Part shown: positions 35,597-43,647 of the stretch, in pieces
How positions within the stretch are numbered: position 1 is the stretch's first letter
How the letters are laid out: each line of letters begins with the position of its first letter
DNA from: Inquilinus sp052078665
GTDB lineage: Bacteria > Pseudomonadota > Alphaproteobacteria > DSM-16000 > Inquilinaceae
Direction: 5' to 3'
NCBI RefSeq assembly: GCF_052078665.1
Contig: NZ_JBQJIK010000002.1
Span: 62,001 to 126,000, forward strand
Length of the DNA: 64,000 nt
Translations under genes and position numbers: made by a program
Notes under the pieces: generated by a model
Seen by the model: only the letters and a program-made list of their open reading frames with translations
What the model was told of the DNA's origin: nothing
The model's database searches: none

Positions 35597-36437
35597 CATC
35601 ATCCGCCGCCACGACAACGGCAACCGGCCGATCCTGCATCACGACGCCCGCATGGCCAGCGTGCATTTCAACCTGGTCAGGCTCGGACCGGGCGAGAGCT
35701 TCGAGACCCGGCTGCCGGAGCATGAGGCGATCCTCGCCGTGCTGTCCGGCACGGTCGACATCGCGGTCGACGGCGAGGCCTTCGCCGCGGTCGGCCGCCG
35801 CGCCGACATCTGGTTCGGCCCGGCGGATTCGGTCTACGCCCCGGTCGGCAGCGCCATCCGCATCACGGCGGGGGAGAAGCCGGCTGAGGTCGCGATCGGC
35901 GGCGGTGTGACCAGCGAGCGCCACCCCGCCTTCCGCATCCCGCCGGAGGAGGTGGTGATGGTCGATGTCGGCTCGTCCGACACCCACAGCCATCGCCGGA
36001 TCTTCCACATCCTCGGCCAGAACGGGCAGGGGCGGGCGGGGCGCCTGCTGGTCAGCGAGCTCTATGCCGATGACGGGTGCTGGAACGGCTATCCGCCGCA
36101 CAAGCACGACACCGACGTGCCGGGCCAGGGCGGCCCGAAGGAGACGGCGCATGACGAGCTGTACCATTTCCGCTACGACCCGCCCTCCGGCTTCGGCGCC
36201 CAGCTGATCTACGAGGACAGCGGCGAGCCCAAGGCCTGGCTGACCCGCGACGGCGACACCTTCACGGTCGACCGCGGCTATCACCCGACCGTCACCTCGC
36301 CGGGCCACCGCGCCTACATCTTCACGGTGATGGTGGGGAAGACGGAGCGCGGCCTGGTGCAGTATTTCGATCCCGCGCACGCCCATCTGATGGACCGGAT
36401 CCCCGGCATCCAGGCGATGCGGGAGAAGTTCCGATGA
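35589..36437 (+). CDS. IolB/KduI-family sugar-acid isomerase
   Basis: A 282-residue double-cupin protein of the 5-deoxy-glucuronate isomerase (IolB) family. Family marks are GYPPHKHD, giving putative metal ligands H171 and H173, the acidic stretch KETAHDELYHF, and YHPTVTSPGH near the C-terminus. IolB and the related KduI are aldose-ketose isomerases of uronic or deoxy-uronic acids. No other inositol genes (iolC, D, E, G) are near, so an inositol role is unlikely. Placed between a glycoside importer and an SDR plus iduronidase-like hydrolase, it probably isomerises the released uronic acid to its keto form (inference). Confidence 0.85.
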   Translation: MPDIIRRHDNGNRPILHHDARMASVHFNLVRLGPGESFETRLPEHEAILAVLSGTVDIAVDGEAFAAVGRRADIWFGPADSVYAPVGSAIRITAGEKPAEVAIGGGVTSERHPAFRIPPEEVVMVDVGSSDTHSHRRIFHILGQNGQGRAGRLLVSELYADDGCWNGYPPHKHDTDVPGQGGPKETAHDELYHFRYDPPSGFGAQLIYEDSGEPKAWLTRDGDTFTVDRGYHPTVTSPGHRAYIFTVMVGKTERGLVQYFDPAHAHLMDRIPGIQAMREKFR

Positions 36438-37195
36438 CTCTGTTCGACCTGACCGGCAAGCGCGCCCTGGTCACCGGCTCCTCGCGCGGGCTCGGCTTCT
36501 CGGTCGCCGCCGCGCTCGGCCGCCACGGCGCCACGGTGATCCTGAACGGCCGCGACGACGGGCCCCTGGGCCAGGCCGTGGCCAAGCTGCGCGACGAGGG
36601 CATCGACGCCCACGCCGCCCGCTTCGATTTGACCGAGCCCGAGGCCGCCGCCGCCGCCATCGGCCAGGCGGCGCAGTCGGTCGGGGCGATCGACATCCTG
36701 GTCAACAATGCCGGCGTGCAGCTGCGCAAGCCGTTTCTGGACTTCGCGCTCGAGGACTGGCGGATGATCCTCGACGTGCACCTGATCGGCAGCGTCGTCG
36801 CCGCCAAGGCGGTGCTGCCGGGGATGGTCGAGCGCCAGGCCGGCAAGATCATCAACATCTGCTCGCTGATGAGCGAGCTGGGCCGGCCGACCATCGCCCC
36901 CTACGCCTCGGCCAAGGGCGCGCTGCGCATGCTGACCCGGAACCTCGCGGTCGAGTTCGCGCGGCACAACATCCAGGTCAACGGCATCGGCCCCGGCTAT
37001 TTCGCCACCGAGCTGAACCGCGCTTTGATGGACGACCCGGAGTTCGACGCCTTCGTCAAGCGCCGCACCCCGGCGGCCCGCTGGGGCCATCCGGACGAGC
37101 TGGGCGGCGCCGCCGTGTTCCTGGCCTCCGGCGCCTCCGACTTCGTCAACGGCCAGATCATCTATGTCGATGGCGGCCTGCTGGCGTCCGTCTAG
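36434..37195 (+). CDS. Short-chain dehydrogenase/reductase (gluconate 5-dehydrogenase/KduD-like)
   Basis: A 253-residue classical SDR. The cofactor loop is TGSSRGLG (14-21), NNAG is at 91-94, the catalytic residues are S144, Y157 and K161 (YASAKGA), and the C-terminal FVNGQIIYVDGGLLASV closes the fold. The N-terminus FDLTGKRALVTG is typical of the gluconate 5-dehydrogenase/KduD group, which interconvert keto sugar acids and alcohols. ATGA overlap with the isomerase gene indicates a sequential step: reduction of the keto-uronate. Confidence 0.88.
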   Translation: MTLFDLTGKRALVTGSSRGLGFSVAAALGRHGATVILNGRDDGPLGQAVAKLRDEGIDAHAARFDLTEPEAAAAAIGQAAQSVGAIDILVNNAGVQLRKPFLDFALEDWRMILDVHLIGSVVAAKAVLPGMVERQAGKIINICSLMSELGRPTIAPYASAKGALRMLTRNLAVEFARHNIQVNGIGPGYFATELNRALMDDPEFDAFVKRRTPAARWGHPDELGGAAVFLASGASDFVNGQIIYVDGGLLASV

Positions 37196-37235
37196 TCCCC
37201 GGGCTTTAGCAAGGGGATCGGGCGGCTGATTTGCG

Positions 37236-37369
37236 TTGCCTCTCCCGCCTGGCGGGAGAGGTCGGACGTCCGCAGGACGGCCGGGTGAGGGCTGGCCCGG
37301 GCGTCGACAAAGAGCCCTCACCCGGAGCCGCTTCGCGTCTCCGACCTCTCCCGCAAGCGGGAGAGGCAA
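37236..37369. repeat. 134-bp composite palindromic element
   Basis: Outer arms of about 30 bp (TTGCCTCTCCCGCCTGGCGG at 37236; the complement ends at 37369) each contain their own small hairpin (CCTCTCCCGC / GCGGGAGAGG). Inner arms CCGGGTGAGGGCT and AGCCCTCACCCGG pair inside. The whole folds into a long cruciform. Similar mosaic elements are dispersed in intergenic regions of many alphaproteobacteria. It separates the SDR gene from the hydrolase gene and may attenuate or stabilise the transcript. Confidence 0.75.
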
Positions 37370-37432
37370 TCCGATAACGTCCGTGGATTTGTGAACCAGC
37401 CATTCTCGAGAATAGAGACGAGGGAGAACCAC

Positions 37433-39295
37433 GTGACCGCCACCCCGATCCGGGTCGACCTGAACGGCCCCGCCCGCCCGTGGAAGCGCTTCTGGCGCAG
37501 CACCGGCTTCTCGCCGGCGGAGCTGCTGCTGGAGCCGGAGATGCAGCAGGCCCTGGCCCATCTCGGCGCCGTGCCGAACCGCGGCATCGAGTATCTGCGG
37601 GTCCACTACATGCTCGACCTGGTGAAGGCGGAGCGGCTCGGCGCCTATGACTGGACCCTGCTGGACCAGGCGCTGGACGCCATTGTCAGCCACCGGCTGC
37701 GGCCGTTCTTCGAGCTGATGGGCAACCCCGGCAAACTCTTCACCGACCTCAACCAGGATGCGCAGGTGCGGCACTGGCGCGACCTGGTCGAGGCCCTGGC
37801 GCGGCGCTGCGTCGAGCGTTACGGCGCGGAGGAGGTTCGCACCTGGTATTTCGAGACCTGGAACGAGCCGGACATCTGGTGGAAGCTGGGCGGCGAGACC
37901 GGCTTCAACAACTACTACGACGCCTGCTCGGAAGGGCTGAAGGCGGTCGACCCGGCGCTGCGCCTGGGCGGGCCGGGCGTGGCGCGGCGGGTGCCGCCGA
38001 TCTTCCGCAGCTTCCTGGCCCATTGCGACACCGGCACCAACTGGTTCACCGGCGAGACCGGGGTGCGGCTCGACTTCATCTCGGTGCATGAGAAGGGGGC
38101 GGTGAAGCATCCGGAGGACCTGACCCCGGACACGGTCGGGATCTGCCGGCACGAGATGGAGGCGGTGAGCTATATCCGCGAGCACCATCCGCGCTTCGCA
38201 AGCCTGCCCTTCATCAACGATGAATGCGACCCGCAGATCGGATGGGAGCACTATCACAGCTGGCACGCCATGCCGTATTTCGCCGGGCTGATCGCCAAGG
38301 TGATCGACCAGCACCAGCGGCTGCTGGTCGAGGCCGAGGGCGTCGACTACGACATCCTCAGCAACGACAACGGCTTCCTCGGCCGCTGGGGCCAGCGCAC
38401 ACACCTGGCCTTCTTCGGCGCCCGCCAGTTCGACGCGGCGCAGCGCGACTGGGTCACCGACCTGGCGGCGCTGGCGGACCGTCGCGCCAACCCGGAGCCC
38501 TTCGACTACGTCAAGAAGCCGGGGCTGACGGTGATGGAGCTGCTGGCCCTGCTCGGCGACCGCCGGGTCGATGCGCCGGGCGCGCTGGACCCCGACCGCA
38601 CCGGGCTCGGCGTGATGGCCACACCGACGGCCGACGGCGCCACGGTGCTGCTGTACAACAGCGTCGACCGGATCTGGCGGTCGGGCACCAGCCCGGTGAA
38701 GCTGGAGGTCGCGGGCCTCACCCCCGGCCGCTACACGCTGGGCCTGTTCGAGATCGCGCAGGACAAGGGCGACCCGTTCTCGGTCTGGGAAGCCCAGGCC
38801 GCCGCCACCGCGACCCATGCCGACCAGCTGGTGGCGCTGAGCACGCCGAATGCCGGGCAGCTGACGGCGATGCGCCAGGCGCAGGAGCCGGCGCTGACCG
38901 TGCGCGAGGTCGAGGTCGGTGCCGACGGCCGGCTGGCGCTCCACCTCGACCTGCTGCTGCCCTCGGTGGCGCTGGTCGTGCTGGTGCGGGACGGGGCCGC
39001 GCAAGCGGACGCCTCGGCGTCCGCGCCGGCGTCGAACCTCCGGGTGCGGCGCGACCGCGGCCTGAACGGCCCCAACCAGCTGCTGTTCTGGGACCCGCCG
39101 GCCGGCGGCGTTCAGCTCTTCGACGTGCTGTGGAGCGCTTCGGAGGCGGGGCCGTTCGAGCCGGTCAACCCGGTCCGGTTGCTGTCCAGCATGTATCTCC
39201 ACGCCGTCGAGCGGCCGGGCGGCTTCTACCGCATCCGCACCACCGACCTGGCGGGCCGGGAGCTCTCGGTCTCGGCGACGGTGGCGGCGGGCTGA
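37433..39295 (+). CDS. GH39 glycoside hydrolase closely resembling alpha-L-iduronidase
   Basis: A 620-residue protein without a leader peptide, so cytoplasmic. It follows animal alpha-L-iduronidase (IDUA) along most of its length: FWRSTGF, GAVPNRGIEYLRVHYMLDLV, PFFELMGNPGKLFTD, WYFETWNEPD, NYYDACSEGLKAVDPALRLG, GTNWFTGETGVRLDFIS, INDECDPQIGW and ILSNDNGF. The acid/base is E145 (WNEP) and the nucleophile E264 (NDEC), spaced as human E182/E299. Counterparts of the human substrate-binding residues H91, K264, G305, D349 and R363 are H58, K221, G270, D312 and R322; the lysine and arginine hold the iduronate carboxylate as I recall the structure. A GTG start with an AGGGAG site is used; an upstream in-frame GTG at 37391 has none. 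The C-terminal third (beta-sandwich and fibronectin-like region) is also present. Expected role: release of L-iduronate, or a near relative, from an imported glycoside. Confidence 0.88.
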   Translation: MTATPIRVDLNGPARPWKRFWRSTGFSPAELLLEPEMQQALAHLGAVPNRGIEYLRVHYMLDLVKAERLGAYDWTLLDQALDAIVSHRLRPFFELMGNPGKLFTDLNQDAQVRHWRDLVEALARRCVERYGAEEVRTWYFETWNEPDIWWKLGGETGFNNYYDACSEGLKAVDPALRLGGPGVARRVPPIFRSFLAHCDTGTNWFTGETGVRLDFISVHEKGAVKHPEDLTPDTVGICRHEMEAVSYIREHHPRFASLPFINDECDPQIGWEHYHSWHAMPYFAGLIAKVIDQHQRLLVEAEGVDYDILSNDNGFLGRWGQRTHLAFFGARQFDAAQRDWVTDLAALADRRANPEPFDYVKKPGLTVMELLALLGDRRVDAPGALDPDRTGLGVMATPTADGATVLLYNSVDRIWRSGTSPVKLEVAGLTPGRYTLGLFEIAQDKGDPFSVWEAQAAATATHADQLVALSTPNAGQLTAMRQAQEPALTVREVEVGADGRLALHLDLLLPSVALVVLVRDGAAQADASASAPASNLRVRRDRGLNGPNQLLFWDPPAGGVQLFDVLWSASEAGPFEPVNPVRLLSSMYLHAVERPGGFYRIRTTDLAGRELSVSATVAAG

Positions 39296-39313
39296 CCGGC
39301 GAGGCTCGGTCGC

Positions 39314-40141
39314 TCAACTGCTGTCGGGCGGGTCGTCGTCATCGAGCGGAATGTCGAGGTCGTTCTCGATGTCGAAGCCGAGGGAGCGGCAGAGGCGGAT
39401 CACGACGGTGCCGAAGCTTTCGGTGTCGAGCAGCGTCTCGACATCGGGCTCCCGCAGCCGGACAGCCAGCCCGGCCCGGATGTCGGCGGCCACGGCCGGC
39501 GCCGCGTGGACGTCGATGGCGTGGTCGATGCAGGCGGTGACCGCGGCCCGGCGGCGGGTGTGCTCGGCCCGGATCTCGTCCGGGCTGCCGTCCGGCCGGC
39601 CCGGACGCGGCCGGCTGACACGATGCGGCGCCCGGCGGCTCCACTTTTCGGCCAAGCCGAGGCCGCAGACGAGCCCGGCCACGACCGAGCCGACCGGGCG
39701 GTCCTCAACCGGATCCTCCTGGTCGCCATAGAGGTCGGCAAACGCCTGGGAGACCTGCAGGTCGAGGGCGGCGGCGCGGCCGCGATCCTCGACATCGCCC
39801 CAGACCAGATGGTCGATCTGGGTCACGACCTGCTGGCGACGGCGGCGGCGGCGGCGGGCGCGGCGCGCCTCGCCGCCGCCGTCGCGGACGCTCAGGTCCC
39901 GCACGGCGCGGGCGCGCTGGGCCAGGGTCTGGCGCACCAGATGGGCGTAGCGGGCGAAGGCGAGACCAGGATCCGGAGCCGCAGCCTGGGGCTCGGCCTC
40001 AGCCTCTGCCGCCTCGGCGGCAAGGGCGCGTGCACCAGCGGCCTCGGCCAGTTGCATGCCGATCTCGGTGTAGCGCGCCAAAAAACTTGGATCGCCACGC
40101 AACAAATTGTGACCCGCATCGCAGCTGGCAAAGGGACGCAA
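39314..40141 (-). CDS. Hypothetical protein, Ala/Arg-rich
   Basis: About 275 residues; not recognised. The sequence has an acidic, alanine-rich helix (AEAAEAEAEPQAAAPD), then LAFARYAHLVRQTLAQRARAVRD, a very basic run (RRARRRRRRRQQ) and an acidic end (LDDDDPPDSS). Two internal segments resemble each other (VSQAFADLYGD...VGSVVAGLVCGLGLAEKWSRR and VETLLDTES...FGTVVIRLCRSLGFDIE), suggesting an internal duplication. The listed start is TTG and weak; ATG at 40057 is possible, and the frame stays open upstream to about 40270. It is convergent with the GH39 gene and lies at the edge of the accessory patch. Confidence 0.5.
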   Translation of the reverse strand: MRPFASCDAGHNLLRGDPSFLARYTEIGMQLAEAAGARALAAEAAEAEAEPQAAAPDPGLAFARYAHLVRQTLAQRARAVRDLSVRDGGGEARRARRRRRRRQQVVTQIDHLVWGDVEDRGRAAALDLQVSQAFADLYGDQEDPVEDRPVGSVVAGLVCGLGLAEKWSRRAPHRVSRPRPGRPDGSPDEIRAEHTRRRAAVTACIDHAIDVHAAPAVAADIRAGLAVRLREPDVETLLDTESFGTVVIRLCRSLGFDIENDLDIPLDDDDPPDSS

Positions 40142-40331
40142 TTTGGAGCCGCGAAATGGCTTGAGGACCTGATACCATCCGACTGCACCGATTGGGGCAT
40201 CGGCTGGTGCGTCCTCCCACTTAGCCGCCGGGGTGCAGTGCGGTCTGTCGCGGCACCTCCTCGCGTCGCCTCACCTGGGATGGAACAAGAGCGAAAGGCC
40301 CCGAAGGAAGAAGTTTGGCTCGGGGGAGAAT

Positions 40332-41297
40332 ATGAACAACGACGATTTGTGGGCGAAGCTGGGGTCTGTGGCCTACGATGTACCTGGCGGCGCAGATTTT
40401 TTTATCAAGCGTCCGCTTTTGGCTCATTATACTACAATTTCGAGTTTGGAGAAGATTCTATCTGGAGATGAATTGTGGTTTTCTAACCCTCTATTCATGA
40501 ATGATTTGGAAGAAGTTAAGTATGGGATCATTGAAGGGACAAAACTGTGCAGAGAATCAGATGCGTTAAAGAGGGCATTTGATAATGCGAGCGTCTACAA
40601 CAAATTTTTAGATTCGCTGGATCACTATTTCGCCGAATTTCACACGAAGCACGCGTTTGATATATACGTTTTTTCCCTTTCGGAGCACAGCAAAACAAAC
40701 AACGATGGGCTCCTATCCATGTGGCGCGGATATGGGGCGAATGGAAACGGAGCAGCCCTTATCTTCGATGCCTCAAATATGACGGAGATAGAGCATAGTC
40801 CATTGAAGCTGTCAAAAGTCATTTATGGAACTGGAAATAGTAGACTTAGATGGTCTAAAAAGGCGATACCAATATTTGCAAAAATCATCAGTGAATGTCA
40901 AATTACAGAAGATCAGGCATACGTCGCAGCGTATGCTATATTTTACCATATTAAAATATTTGCACTCTATACGAAGCATTCTGGATTTAAGGAAGAAAGA
41001 GAATGGAGGATTACTTACTTTAATGAAATGGATGCTGAAAATAAATTGACCAATATGCTTAGTTATCATATCGGCAATAGGGGAGTTGAGCCGAAGCTCA
41101 AACTAAAACTTGCACCAATGGAAGGAATAATCGCGCCAGAAGCTACTATAGACAATCTAGTACGCAAAATAATCCTTGGACCAACAATTTCCTCTGCCCT
41201 GTCAATACGATCAATAAAGAGAATGCTTGAGTCGATCGGAAAAACACATCTGTGCGATCGAGTTGTTGCATCTCAGATCCCGTTCCGAGCGACTTGA
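40332..41297 (+). CDS. DUF2971 family protein in AT-rich DNA
   Basis: A 321-residue protein. LLAHYTTISSLEKILSGDELWFSN followed by NDLEE, and later YVFSLSEH...LSMWRGYGANGNGAALIFD, are the hallmarks of DUF2971. Function not established for the family; members often sit in accessory and defence-like neighbourhoods. The gene is strikingly AT-rich (long A/T runs from about 40400 to 41240) compared with its surroundings, which points to recent transfer. ATG 40332 has a GGGGGAGA site. It is followed by a methylase remnant. Confidence 0.82.
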   Translation: MNNDDLWAKLGSVAYDVPGGADFFIKRPLLAHYTTISSLEKILSGDELWFSNPLFMNDLEEVKYGIIEGTKLCRESDALKRAFDNASVYNKFLDSLDHYFAEFHTKHAFDIYVFSLSEHSKTNNDGLLSMWRGYGANGNGAALIFDASNMTEIEHSPLKLSKVIYGTGNSRLRWSKKAIPIFAKIISECQITEDQAYVAAYAIFYHIKIFALYTKHSGFKEEREWRITYFNEMDAENKLTNMLSYHIGNRGVEPKLKLKLAPMEGIIAPEATIDNLVRKIILGPTISSALSIRSIKRMLESIGKTHLCDRVVASQIPFRAT

Positions 41298-41387
41298 CGT
41301 GCATAATCTCGGAGGCGCGGCGCGAAGGAACCGCGCCTCCGTTTCGATTCACCTGTTCAAGATCCGCGGGCCGCCGTCGACCCGTCC

Positions 41388-41732
41388 TTAAACCTTGTGA
41401 ATCATCAACTCACCGACGCAACCGCGAGCGTTGCCATTGGTCGACCAGGCAGTCGCAACCGCCTCGACTCTCGCCCATTCGAACAAAGCGCGGATCTCGG
41501 CGGTATCGTTGATCGAGAGAAGCCATTGCCCCTTCAACCCACGCAACGCCCCAGCCAATCGAGGAAATTCCTCGCCCGACCAGGTCGAACCGTAATAGGT
41601 CTCACGCTCACCAACCCACGCCAATTGTGGACTCTCACCGGAATTCCTAGACTCCACTGTCTCAGTCCAGAGGTGCAGTCCACCGTAATTCCCAATAATG
41701 TGATCGAAAGTCTCGTGAGATTTATTTCTCAT
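41388..41732 (-). pseudogene. C-terminal remnant of a D12-class adenine DNA methyltransferase
   Basis: The 114-residue frame ends like the last 75 residues of D12/Dam-type N6-adenine methylases: YYGSTWSGEEFPRLAGALRG, then GQWLLSINDTAEIRALFEW and a final VGELMIHK. The catalytic DPPY motif, which should come just before YYG, is missing (WVGERETYYG instead), as is the AdoMet-binding FxGxG part. The 5' portion does not continue in any frame up to the next gene. The 568-bp stretch 41298-41865 holds nothing else that I can recognise. Confidence 0.7.
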
Positions 41733-41865
41733 GATCCTGCCAATGTGCTGGCGGCAGATTGCCCGCAGCGATTGTCCTCCGAATGCTCACTGCTTCGGAC
41801 GCCATGTTGCTTTTCTTCGAAATATGCAATTATAGCAACGGCGAATGATCCTCGGGAGGGGGATC

Positions 41866-43194
41866 ATGATCCAGTCAGCGCGCGGCGCATTCGATCTTCT
41901 GCTCAGAGCGGTCCTTCTTGCCGTCCTTGCGACGGCTTTCGCCGGCCTCGGGCCGCGCGGCCCGGCGCTCGCCGCGAAAGACGACATCTGGACGCTGCAG
42001 GACATCAGGATCAACACCGAGAGGCTCTACCGCAGCGTGACCGTCATCAGCAAACGCCTGGACGGCAAGGGCGGCTTCCTCGAGTTCCAACTGAGCGGCG
42101 ACGACCAGTTGTCCAGCTGTCCGGGGGGCTCGGAGCAGGTGCGCTTCAGCTGGGATTTTTTCGGAGACGTTTCGCAGCTGCCGGAAGGATCCGACGTGCA
42201 GCTGGGCTTGCACGGCGAACGTCTGCACATCACGCCACCCTGCGGCGGGGCGATCGCCGCGGACGCCAGAACGACCGCCATCGGCAGCAAGGGCGGCAGC
42301 CCGGCCGTGTCCGAAGAGCAGATGAAGATCACGGATGGGGACCGGTTCTATACCGGTCCCGACACGATAGACACCCGCTTTGCCTTCGGCGCCGACGACG
42401 GCGGTGCCCGCACGAGCACGACGCGGATCATCCGCCTCGACGTCTACGATCACAACAATACTCGCCCATATGCGTATTTCGTTCTTCAGTTCGGCTTCCG
42501 CGGTGCCGGGATGCTGCAGGTCATCTATCTCTACAAGGGCGGAACCGACACGCCCTTCAAACCGCCTGTGGTGACCGGCGACGGCGCCTGCGGCTTTACG
42601 CTCGGCTCCGGCATCCTCGCCAAATGGCAGGAATTCGGGGGAGAGACCGGAATCCTCGGCTGCGCGACCGGCAACGAGGACGAGGCAGGCCGTTCGCCAT
42701 CCGGCACGACCGGGCGCTATGGGACGTTCACGGGCGGCGTCATCATCTGGCACCGCGACGGGCCCCTGGCCGGCAGATCCTTCGCAGTGCATGGCTGCAT
42801 CGGCGCGACCTATCAGGGCTTGGGCGGAACCGGCTCCTGGCTCGGTTTGCCGGTCAGCGACGAGATCGACGTTGCGGGTGGTCGCCGCGGCGACTTCGAG
42901 GGCGGTTACATCCTGTGGAACCCGGCGACCGGCGGGTGCACCGCGCACCGTGACGGCAGCGTCGAATTCACGCTTGAACCGAACACCAATCGCCCCGGTC
43001 TGGACTTCAGGGATTTCGACCTGATCCAGGAGATCCCGGAACTGTGCCGCGATGCCTGCGCGGCGGACAACATGTGCGTCGCCTACACCTATGTCAGGGG
43101 CGGGGTGCAAGGCCCCAAAGCCCGGTGCTGGCTCAAATCCGCCGCCCCGGCTCCGGTCGCCCACGACTGCTGCGTGTCGGGCGTCAGGCGTTAA
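41866..43194 (+). CDS. Exported protein with LGFP repeats and a PAN/apple-like domain
   Basis: A 442-residue protein with a Sec signal (LLLRAVLLAVLATAFAGLG, cleavage near ALAAK). The first 230 mature residues are not recognised. Two LGFP-type repeats follow (GETGILGCATGNEDEAG...YGTFTGGVIIWH and GGTGSWLGLPVSDEID...GDFEGGYILWN), a module thought to help bind cell-wall or surface glycans. The last 60 residues, with six cysteines (LCRDACAADNMCVAYTYV...ARCWLK...HDCC), look like a PAN/apple domain, an adhesion fold. Strong GGGAGGGGG site before ATG 41866. Probably a cell-envelope or secreted binding protein. Confidence 0.75.
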   Translation: MIQSARGAFDLLLRAVLLAVLATAFAGLGPRGPALAAKDDIWTLQDIRINTERLYRSVTVISKRLDGKGGFLEFQLSGDDQLSSCPGGSEQVRFSWDFFGDVSQLPEGSDVQLGLHGERLHITPPCGGAIAADARTTAIGSKGGSPAVSEEQMKITDGDRFYTGPDTIDTRFAFGADDGGARTSTTRIIRLDVYDHNNTRPYAYFVLQFGFRGAGMLQVIYLYKGGTDTPFKPPVVTGDGACGFTLGSGILAKWQEFGGETGILGCATGNEDEAGRSPSGTTGRYGTFTGGVIIWHRDGPLAGRSFAVHGCIGATYQGLGGTGSWLGLPVSDEIDVAGGRRGDFEGGYILWNPATGGCTAHRDGSVEFTLEPNTNRPGLDFRDFDLIQEIPELCRDACAADNMCVAYTYVRGGVQGPKARCWLKSAAPAPVAHDCCVSGVRR

Positions 43195-43234
43195 CACGCT
43201 GCTCCGAGCGGGTCATCGTCGCGCCGCTGGTCCG

Positions 43235-43585
43235 TCAGCCATTTCCGACGAAATCGCCGCCGAGATAGGCGAACTTCTGCCGCAGTTGGATAAGGTCGCG
43301 CTCGAACTGCTCCAGGGGATAGTCGATCTCGGGCGCAACGCTGGCGTCGGGCTGGTCGGGCAGGGCCGGGTCGATCCGCCGGATCGGGTCGATCATGGTG
43401 TCCGCCTTGGTGACGACGTCCGGGGCCTGCCTCGCGCCCTCGTCGGCCTGGAGCTGCTGGACGGCGAAACGGATGTTCCACCGCTCGCGCGAGGTCATCT
43501 TGTGGCCGGCCTGCCAGCGCTGCAGCCACTGCTCGAGCTGGCCCAGCGCATAGCGCAGCTCGCCGTCTCGGTCGGTGCCGGGCAT
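43235..43585 (-). CDS. Hypothetical protein, paralogue A of a tandem pair
   Basis: A 116-residue protein of unknown function. It starts MPGTDRDGELRYALGQLEQW and ends PLEQFERDLIQLRQKFAYLG. ATG 43585 with a GGGGAGAGG site. It is clearly related to the next upstream gene on the same strand (43648-44007). No known motif; predicted soluble and helical. Confidence 0.6.
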   Translation of the reverse strand: MPGTDRDGELRYALGQLEQWLQRWQAGHKMTSRERWNIRFAVQQLQADEGARQAPDVVTKADTMIDPIRRIDPALPDQPDASVAPEIDYPLEQFERDLIQLRQKFAYLGGDFVGNG

Positions 43586-43647
43586 CGCCTCTCTCCCCTT
43601 CGGTCGCCCGAGGGACATGGCGGCGGCCGGGCCTTCCGGCAAGGGCG

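Noticed and set aside
35589..36437. Inositol catabolism (iolB) assignment
   Set aside because: Family is IolB-like, but no other inositol genes are nearby and the neighbours point to uronide catabolism.
36314..39202. 962-codon frame antisense to the SDR and iduronidase-like genes
   Set aside because: Both sense genes are supported by catalytic motifs and ribosome sites; the long antisense frame is a GC-bias artefact and runs through the palindromic element.
41397..42953. 518-codon plus-strand frame over the LGFP/PAN gene
   Set aside because: Out of frame with the signal peptide and LGFP repeats; Arg-rich shadow.
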